Below, piece after piece: positions 7,108 to 11,352 of a stretch of DNA of 11,352 nucleotides. The stretch lies in contig DATNNN010000245.1 in the NCBI GenBank assembly GCA_035601815.1, forward strand, positions 1 to 11,352. The letters are read 5' to 3'. The translations under genes were made by a program, and so were the position numbers. This DNA is from DATNNN01 sp035601815 (lineage in GTDB: Bacteria; Pseudomonadota; Alphaproteobacteria; Rhizobiales; Xanthobacteraceae). Every line of letters begins with the position of its first letter. The first letter of the stretch is position 1. The notes below the pieces were generated by a model. It was given only the letters and a program-made list of their open reading frames with translations. It was not told the DNA's origin and did no database searches.

Positions 7108-8029
7108 CGCGACGGCCGTGCTGCTGATGGCCTACGGCAGTCCGGAGACTGCTGCCGACGTCGCTCCCTATTACACCCACATCCGCGGCGGCCAGCGGCC
7201 GCCGGAAGAGCGCATCAAGGAGCTCGAAGCGCGCTACGTCTTCGTCGGCGGCAAGACGCCGCTGCGCGCGCTCACCAACGCCCAGGCCGCCGGGCTGCAA
7301 CGGCTGCTCGACGAGCGCGCGGGCGTCGGACGCTTCCAGGTGTTCGTCGGCATGAAGCACTGGCACCCGTTCATCAAGCAGGCGCTCGACGAAATCCGGC
7401 AGGGCGGCACGCGCGATGTGATCGCCATCGCTCTCGCTCCGCATTTCTCCAAAATGAGCATTGGCGGCTACGAGAAGGCGCTGGCGGAAGACGGGTACGG
7501 GCTCAGCATTCGCATCGTGAAGAGCTGGCACACGAACAAGCATCTGATCGACTGCATCGTCACTCAGATCAACGCGGCGCTCGCGGCGGACGACGGTCGG
7601 CGGCCCCACATCGTCTTCACCGCCCACAGCTTGCCGAAGCGAATCCGCCAATGGAGCGATCCTTATGAGGAGCAGCTTCTCGAGACGTGCCGGCTCGTGG
7701 CCGGACGTCTGCCGGGTTACGACTGGAGCTTCTCCTTTCAGAGCGCCGGCCATACCGCGGACCCCTGGCTCGGACCCGACATTGCGGAAGCGCTCGCCGA
7801 TCTGAAAGCAAAGGGCACACGCGACGTCCTCCTTTGCCCGATCGGGTTTGTCGCCGATCACCTGGAGATTCTGTTCGACCTCGACAAAGGGGCAAAGGGG
7901 ACGGCGGAAAGCCTCGGGATGCGTCTCTCGCGCGTGGAATCACGCAACAGCCACCCGCTGTTCATTGAGGCGCTTTACGACCTGGTGCGCGGCGGCGTCG
8001 CCGACGAGGTCAAGCTCGCGACCGGCTAG
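7091..8029 (+). CDS. hemH: Ferrochelatase, coproporphyrin type (CpfC-like)
   Basis: A 312-residue enzyme that inserts Fe(II) into a porphyrin. His179 (TAHSLP) and Glu259 (GFVADHLEIL) are the catalytic pair. The sequence follows Bacillus subtilis HemH closely: LLMAYGSPE with Tyr15 at the position of Bacillus Tyr13, YYTHIRGGQRP, LAPHFSKMS, DPWLGPD, and GFVADHLE followed by an LFDLD stretch. The Bacillus enzyme uses coproporphyrin III, so this one probably makes coproheme. It lacks the C-terminal cysteines that hold the 2Fe-2S cluster in actinobacterial enzymes and has no C-terminal membrane helix, so it is probably soluble. Its start overlaps hemE by 17 bases and no strong ribosome site is seen. 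Substrate preference is inferred from similarity. Confidence 0.95.
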   Translation: MSTPNSATAVLLMAYGSPETAADVAPYYTHIRGGQRPPEERIKELEARYVFVGGKTPLRALTNAQAAGLQRLLDERAGVGRFQVFVGMKHWHPFIKQALDEIRQGGTRDVIAIALAPHFSKMSIGGYEKALAEDGYGLSIRIVKSWHTNKHLIDCIVTQINAALAADDGRRPHIVFTAHSLPKRIRQWSDPYEEQLLETCRLVAGRLPGYDWSFSFQSAGHTADPWLGPDIAEALADLKAKGTRDVLLCPIGFVADHLEILFDLDKGAKGTAESLGMRLSRVESRNSHPLFIEALYDLVRGGVADEVKLATG

Positions 8030-8109
8030 CGACCGCCACCACGGCGTACAACATTCTGCGCCACAACGGCGTGCCGCTGACGAAGCCAGACTTCCTGGGC
8101 GAAATCTGA
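8026..8109 (+). other. Possible 3' remnant of an unidentified gene
   Basis: In the spacer after hemH, a frame different from hemH reads TTAYNILRHNGVPLTKPDF and ends at TGA (8107-8109). Most codons end in G or C, as in real genes here, and the residue mix is protein-like. There is no start codon, no ribosome site and no length of its own, so if real it is the tail of a lost gene. I do not recognise the family. A chance open stretch is also possible in 80 bases. Confidence 0.25.
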
Positions 8110-8130
8110 GAAGGACGCCGGAGCGAACGG

Positions 8131-9666
8131 TCATCGCGCCGGCTTTTCTCCGCCGGCGGCTCTCTTGTACCAGCGCGCCGCCTCGGCGGCGTTCTTCGGC
8201 ACGCCTTCGCCGTTATCGTACATGACGCCGAGGTTCGACATGGCTTGCGTGTCGCCGAGCTCGGCCGCCTTGCGGAAGAAGCGCATCGCCTCGGTGTAGT
8301 TCTTCGCGACGCCGCGCCCGCTATAATAAAAGACACCGAGGTTCAGCATCGCCTGTCGGTTGCCGCGATCCGCCGCTTGGCGATAGAGACGCGCCGCCTG
8401 CGCCTCATCCTTCGGCATGGCGTTGCCGTTCGCGTACATGATCGCGAGATACGTCATGGCGATGTCATTGCCGAGATCGGCCGCCTTGCGATACCAGCGC
8501 GCCGCTTCCTCGCTGTTCTTGGCAACACCGTCGCCTTGGTTGAATAGGACGCCGATGTTCTTCATGGCGTCGGCGTTGCCCAGCTCCGCCGACTTGCGGA
8601 AGAGGCGCATCGCCTCGGTCGAGTTCCGCGCGACGCCCCGGCCTTCCGTGTACATGGCGCCGAGGTTGAGGAGCGCTTGGGCATTGCCGAGTTCGCCGGC
8701 CCGCGCATAGAGGCGCGCCGCCTCCGCCTCGTTCTTCGGCACGCCGGCGCCCGTCTCATAGTTGATGGCGAGATTGGTCAGCGCGCTCGCGGTGCCGGGG
8801 TCGTCGCCGGGGACGGGGGCGGGCGTCCTCGCCACGACGTTCGGCCGCTCGACCGTTTGCGGATCGACGGGCGCGCTCGCGACCGCGGCCGCCTCGCGAA
8901 AATAGAACAGCCCGGTCAACGCCGAGTTCTCCCAGGGCACCTGCCGGCCGCCGGTCACCGCCCGCACGTCGTTGCGCACCGCGATCAGGATGCCGTTCAG
9001 GTCCTTGCCGGGGGTGGCGATGTGCTTGATCAGGGCGGCGGTGAACGGAGAGTTGCGGCCGTCGCCGTCCATGGCGACGTTTCCCGGTTGCGTCGCGAAG
9101 CTGATCAGGGTGCCGACCCCCGATTCCGCGAGCGCGAGGCCGCGGCCGACGTCGGTCGAGCGGGTGCCGAGCGCGCGGGCGAGATTGCGCGCCAGCGGAT
9201 TGTTGCGGCAAGCATCGAGAAACAGGACATTGGTCCGAGTCTCGCGCTCCATTTGCCGCTGGATGAGGTCGAGGCGCACGAGCTCGAAATCGATTCCCGC
9301 CGCGGAATCCACCGACGCTTCGATCGGCACGAGATAGTTGTTGCCTGCGATCTGCAGCCCGTGACCGGCGTAGAAGAACAGTCCGACGTCGGCGCCGACG
9401 AGCGCGACGGCGAAGTTGCGGATCAGGCGATCCATGGCGGGCTTGTCGAGATCGCTGCCCGAAATCACCTGGAAGCCGAGCGCGCTGAGCGCCGCCGCCA
9501 TGTCGGCCGCGTCGTTCTTCGGGTTCCTGAGCTCGGGGGCGTTCTGGTAGCTCGAGTTGCCGATGACCAGCGCCACGCGCTTGTCCGCGAGCGCAGCGGC
9601 GGGGAGAAGTGCCGCGAGCGCGACGGCGAGAACAAGGCGGCGGACAAACGAATAGATCGGCAGCAT
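8131..9666 (-). CDS. Secreted caspase-like (peptidase C14) protein with six Sel1 repeats
   Basis: A 511-residue exported protein. Residues 1-27 form a signal peptide ending AAALA. Residues 28-256 are a caspase p20-like domain starting KRVALVIGNSSYQ, with the catalytic dyad His102 in FFYAGHGLQ and Cys153 in FLDACRNNP. A Pro-rich linker (about 262-292) leads to six tandem 36-residue Sel1 repeats (295-510), which form helical scaffolds for protein binding. Bacterial members are called orthocaspases and usually cleave after Arg or Lys; target and role here are unknown. ATG at 9666 gives the best signal peptide, but ATG at 9687 (seven residues longer) is possible and neither has a strong ribosome site. 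The gene lies alone, convergent with hemH and downstream of tRNA-Lys. Related proteins are common in rhizobia-like alphaproteobacteria. Confidence 0.92.
   Translation of the reverse strand: MLPIYSFVRRLVLAVALAALLPAAALADKRVALVIGNSSYQNAPELRNPKNDAADMAAALSALGFQVISGSDLDKPAMDRLIRNFAVALVGADVGLFFYAGHGLQIAGNNYLVPIEASVDSAAGIDFELVRLDLIQRQMERETRTNVLFLDACRNNPLARNLARALGTRSTDVGRGLALAESGVGTLISFATQPGNVAMDGDGRNSPFTAALIKHIATPGKDLNGILIAVRNDVRAVTGGRQVPWENSALTGLFYFREAAAVASAPVDPQTVERPNVVARTPAPVPGDDPGTASALTNLAINYETGAGVPKNEAEAARLYARAGELGNAQALLNLGAMYTEGRGVARNSTEAMRLFRKSAELGNADAMKNIGVLFNQGDGVAKNSEEAARWYRKAADLGNDIAMTYLAIMYANGNAMPKDEAQAARLYRQAADRGNRQAMLNLGVFYYSGRGVAKNYTEAMRFFRKAAELGDTQAMSNLGVMYDNGEGVPKNAAEAARWYKRAAGGEKPAR
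8137..8784 (-). repeat. Six 108-bp tandem units encoding Sel1 repeats
   Basis: The 3' part of the caspase gene consists of six consecutive units of exactly 108 bp (36 residues), with no insertion between them. The recurring protein pattern is A-M-x-N-L-G-x-M-Y, then G-x-G-V-x-K-N, then E-A-x-R-x-Y/F, then A-A-x-L-G. The DNA units are similar but clearly diverged, so this is an old coding repeat and not a recent expansion. Confidence 0.9.
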
Positions 9667-9793
9667 TGCGGGACGTCCAAAAGGCATCCCTATTCTGCAC
9701 ATTCCGGCTGAACGGCGGAAGCGCGGAGGAACGGCACTACCGCTGGGTATCGGGCCGGCGCGGGTACAGAAGCCTCGTACCATTGCGGGGTAT

Positions 9794-9868
9794 TGGTGAG
9801 CCCGGATGGGATCGAACCATCGACACCGTGATTAAAAGTCACGTGCTCTACCACTGAGCTACGGGCCC
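9794..9868 (-). tRNA. tRNA-Lys (anticodon UUU), CCA encoded
   Basis: The minus strand folds as a full cloverleaf. The acceptor stem is GGGCCCG with CGGGCTC (one G-U pair), the D-stem GCTC/GAGC with a short 7-nt loop, the anticodon stem CGTGA/TCACG around loop CTTTTAA, the variable loop GTGTC, and the T-stem GATGG/CCATC around TTCGATC. The anticodon TTT lies at 9834-9836. The body is 72 nt with discriminator A at 9797, and the CCA end is encoded at 9794-9796. It reads AAA/AAG lysine codons. No second copy of its 3' end is seen in the window, so nothing here suggests use as an integration site. Confidence 0.96.
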
Positions 9869-9879
9869 ACGCGCGCCGA

Positions 9880-9908
9880 GACCTACGGACGCTCCGGGCA
9901 GGCGTCAA
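9880..9908 (-). promoter_or_regulatory. Candidate sigma70 promoter of tRNA-Lys
   Basis: On the minus strand, TTGACG (9908-9903) is a near-consensus -35, followed after 17 bp by TAGGTC (9885-9880), a poor -10. Transcription would begin roughly 5 nt before the tRNA. Position and -35 are good; the -10 is weak. Confidence 0.35.
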
Positions 9909-9917
9909 TAGCAGGCC

Positions 9918-9946
9918 TTAAAGCCGGCGTTTGCATCGGTTACTAT
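9918..9946 (+). promoter_or_regulatory. Candidate promoter of the M20 amidohydrolase gene
   Basis: TTAAAG (9918-9923), a 17-bp spacer, and TACTAT (9941-9946) resemble a weak sigma70 promoter. It would give a leader of about 17 nt that just contains the ribosome site AGGAG (9959-9963). It lies back to back with the candidate tRNA promoter, with about 10 bp between the two -35 elements. Confidence 0.35.
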
Positions 9947-9969
9947 GGGCGCTCAATCAGGAGTGCCTT

Positions 9970-11136
9970 ATGCCCGTCGTCAACCGCCTCGCCGCGCTCG
10001 CCGATGAGATCACCGAATGGCGCCGCGATCTCCATGCCCATCCCGAGATCATGTACGAGCTGCCGCGCACGGCGGCGACCGTCGCCGAGAAGCTGAAGAG
10101 CTTCGGCTGCGATGAGGTGGTGCCGGGGCTCGGCCGCACCGGCGTCGTCGCCGTCATTCGCGGCAAGAAGCATGGCAGCGGCAAGGTGGTGGGGCTCCGC
10201 GCCGACATGGACGCGCTGCCGATCGAGGAGGCGACCGGGCTCTCTTATGCCTCGCAGACGCCGGGCAACATGCACGCCTGCGGCCACGACGGCCACACCG
10301 CCATGCTGCTGGGCGCGGCCAAGCATCTATGCGAGAGCCGCAACTTCGACGGCACGGCGGTGATGATCTTCCAGCCGGCGGAGGAGGGTGGCGCCGGCGC
10401 CAAGGCCATGATCGACGACGGGCTGCTGGAGCGCTTCTCGATCGGCGAGGTGTATGGCCTGCACAACTACCCCGGCATTCCCGTCGGCCAGTTCGCCATC
10501 CGCCCGGGCGCGATCATGGCCGCCGCCGACCGGCTGCATATCGAGGTAGAGGGTGTGGGCGGCCACGCCGCGCGGCCGCATCGCGCCGTTGACACGGTGC
10601 TCGTCGGCGCCGAGATCGTGAGCGCCTTGCAGCAGATCGTTTCGCGCAACGTCGACCCGATCGACAACGCGGTCGTTTCCATCACGCTGTTCCACGCCGG
10701 CACCACCGACAACGTGATCCCGCAGACCGCGCTCTTGCGCGGCACCGCGCGCTCGCTCAAGCCCGAGGTGCGCGATCTCCTCGAGCGGCGCGTCGTCGAG
10801 ATCGCCGCCGGTGTCGCGGCGCTGCACGGCGCCCGCGCCAAGGTCGGCTACCACCGCGACTACCCGGTGGTGGTGAACCACGCGCGGGAGACCGAGGTGG
10901 CGGCGGGCGTTGCCCGCGACGTGGTGGGCGTGGGCAAGGTCGACCCGGCGACGGCACCCGTGATGGGCGGCGAGGACTTCTCCTTCATGCTGCAGCAGCG
11001 GCCGGGCGCCTTCATCTTCATGGGCAACGGCGACAGCGCCGGCCTGCACAACCCGGCCTACGACTTCAACGACAAGGCCATTCCCTTCGGCTCGTCCTAT
11101 TGGGTGCGCCTGATCGAGACCACGATGCCGGCCTGA
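9970..11136 (+). CDS. M20D-family amidohydrolase (hippurate hydrolase / amidohydrolase type)
   Basis: A 388-residue cytosolic metallopeptidase-fold enzyme that hydrolyses N-acyl amino acids or related amides. The M20D signature is complete: LRADMDALPIEE, HACGHDGHTAMLLGAA with metal ligands Cys104 and His106, QPAEEGGAGAKAMI with the Glu138/Glu139 pair, His165 in GLHNYPG, and His360 near the C-terminus. VGGHAARPH (His199) lies in the lid/dimerisation domain. ATG at 9970 is chosen over TTG at 9931 because AGGAG lies six bases upstream. The natural substrate cannot be told from sequence; HipO-like enzymes are often annotated as hippurate hydrolases without proof. The next gene starts an exported protein, which may be a substrate-binding protein of a linked uptake system. 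Confidence 0.93.
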   Translation: MPVVNRLAALADEITEWRRDLHAHPEIMYELPRTAATVAEKLKSFGCDEVVPGLGRTGVVAVIRGKKHGSGKVVGLRADMDALPIEEATGLSYASQTPGNMHACGHDGHTAMLLGAAKHLCESRNFDGTAVMIFQPAEEGGAGAKAMIDDGLLERFSIGEVYGLHNYPGIPVGQFAIRPGAIMAAADRLHIEVEGVGGHAARPHRAVDTVLVGAEIVSALQQIVSRNVDPIDNAVVSITLFHAGTTDNVIPQTALLRGTARSLKPEVRDLLERRVVEIAAGVAALHGARAKVGYHRDYPVVVNHARETEVAAGVARDVVGVGKVDPATAPVMGGEDFSFMLQQRPGAFIFMGNGDSAGLHNPAYDFNDKAIPFGSSYWVRLIETTMPA

Positions 11137-11190
11137 TCGTTGGAATGTCCGGTTCACGCGAATGTTCTTGCTGATGGCCCGCCGCTACCG

Positions 11191-11218
11191 TTGTCGTTTC
11201 ACCCACCCGTACTAAACT
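11191..11218 (+). promoter_or_regulatory. Candidate promoter of the Tat-exported protein gene
   Basis: TTGTCG (11191-11196), a 16-bp spacer, and TAAACT (11213-11218) each match four of six consensus bases. The start would fall near 11225, just before the stem-loop at 11228. The local AT content is higher than in the surrounding DNA. Confidence 0.35.
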
Positions 11219-11227
11219 TTCAGCCAA

Positions 11228-11243
11228 GGCCCGGAACCGGGCC
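11228..11243 (+). promoter_or_regulatory. GC-rich stem-loop in the 5' leader of the Tat-exported protein gene
   Basis: GGCCCGGAACCGGGCC is a perfect 16-bp palindrome that can fold as a 5-6 bp GC-only stem. It ends three bases before the strong ribosome site AGGAGG (11247-11252). No T-run follows, so it is not a standard terminator. If the promoter call is right, it is the very 5' end of the mRNA and may stabilise it or affect ribosome access. Confidence 0.5.
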
Positions 11244-11257
11244 ATCAGGAGGAACCC

Positions 11258-11352
11258 ATGACCAAGATCACCCGCCGCGTGTTCGTCGCGGCCGGCGCCG
11301 CCGCCACGCTCGCGACACCTGCCGTGCTGCGTCACGCCCAGGCCCAGGCGCC
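11258..11352 (+). CDS. N-terminus of a Tat-exported protein, possibly an ABC transporter substrate-binding protein (partial)
   Basis: Only the first 31 codons are in the window. They form a twin-arginine signal peptide: ITRRVFVAAG, a short hydrophobic stretch, then PAVLRHAQAQA. The start is supported by AGGAGG five bases upstream. Signals of this exact style are frequent on periplasmic substrate-binding proteins of ABC transporters in alphaproteobacteria, but the mature protein is out of view, so the product is a guess. A link with the amidohydrolase upstream (121-nt gap) is possible, but the gap holds its own candidate promoter. Confidence 0.75.
   Translation, partial: MTKITRRVFVAAGAAATLATPAVLRHAQAQA

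Noticed and set aside
8137..8158. Hairpin as a terminator for the convergent genes
   Set aside because: CGCCGGC and GCCGGCG pair around an 8-nt loop, but this lies inside the caspase coding sequence and no T-run follows on either strand.
8137..8784. CRISPR or non-coding tandem repeats
   Set aside because: The 108-bp period equals 36 codons in an intact frame and the units match Sel1 repeats; there are no short identical repeats with unique spacers.
9794..9868. tRNA-Lys as an integration site of a mobile element
   Set aside because: No repeated copy of the tRNA 3' end, no integrase and no transposase are seen in the window.
11228..11243. Terminator of the amidohydrolase gene
   Set aside because: No T-tract follows and the stem is directly before the ribosome site of the next gene, so a leader element is more likely.

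Overview
The window is a compact, high-GC (mid-60s percent by eye), gene-dense stretch of a Gram-negative bacterial chromosome. Several features suggest an alphaproteobacterium or a neighbouring lineage: a 5-aminolevulinate synthase of the C4 type, a secreted caspase/Sel1-repeat protein of a kind common in rhizobia-like genomes, an M20D amidohydrolase, and a Tat-signal protein. The lineage is not settled. HemB, HemE, HemH and the HemQ-like protein do not look like the usual alphaproteobacterial versions, so the heme block may be transferred or the organism may belong to a less familiar group.

Layout. Positions 1-1231 (+): the last codons of what looks like an outer-membrane beta-barrel protein, a small exported cupredoxin-fold protein, and an FTR1-type iron permease. 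Positions 1233-5237 (-): hemA(ALAS)-hemC-hemD-hemB in pathway-like order, ending one base from the permease gene. Positions 5238-5437: a 200-bp divergent control region. Positions 5438-8029 (+): hemQ-like, hemE and hemH, all overlapping. Positions 8030-8130: a short spacer with a possible gene remnant. Positions 8131-9666 (-): the secreted caspase/Sel1 protein. Positions 9794-9868 (-): tRNA-Lys(UUU). Positions 9970-11136 (+): an M20D amidohydrolase. Position 11258 to the end (+): the start of a Tat-exported protein.

How the genes work together. The heme block splits at uroporphyrinogen III. The minus-strand operon makes it from glycine and succinyl-CoA: ALAS, PBG synthase, PBG deaminase, uroporphyrinogen synthase. 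The plus-strand operon takes it onward. Its HemH resembles the Bacillus coproporphyrin ferrochelatase, and its chlorite-dismutase-family protein has the Gln of coproheme decarboxylase where true chlorite dismutase has Arg. This points to the coproporphyrin-dependent route: HemE, then an oxidase, then HemH, then HemQ. The only missing step is oxidation of coproporphyrinogen III to coproporphyrin III (CgoX/HemY), which must be encoded elsewhere. The adjacent iron-uptake genes could supply the Fe(II). A C4 (Shemin) entry joined to a coproporphyrin-dependent exit in one divergent locus is the most notable point of the window.
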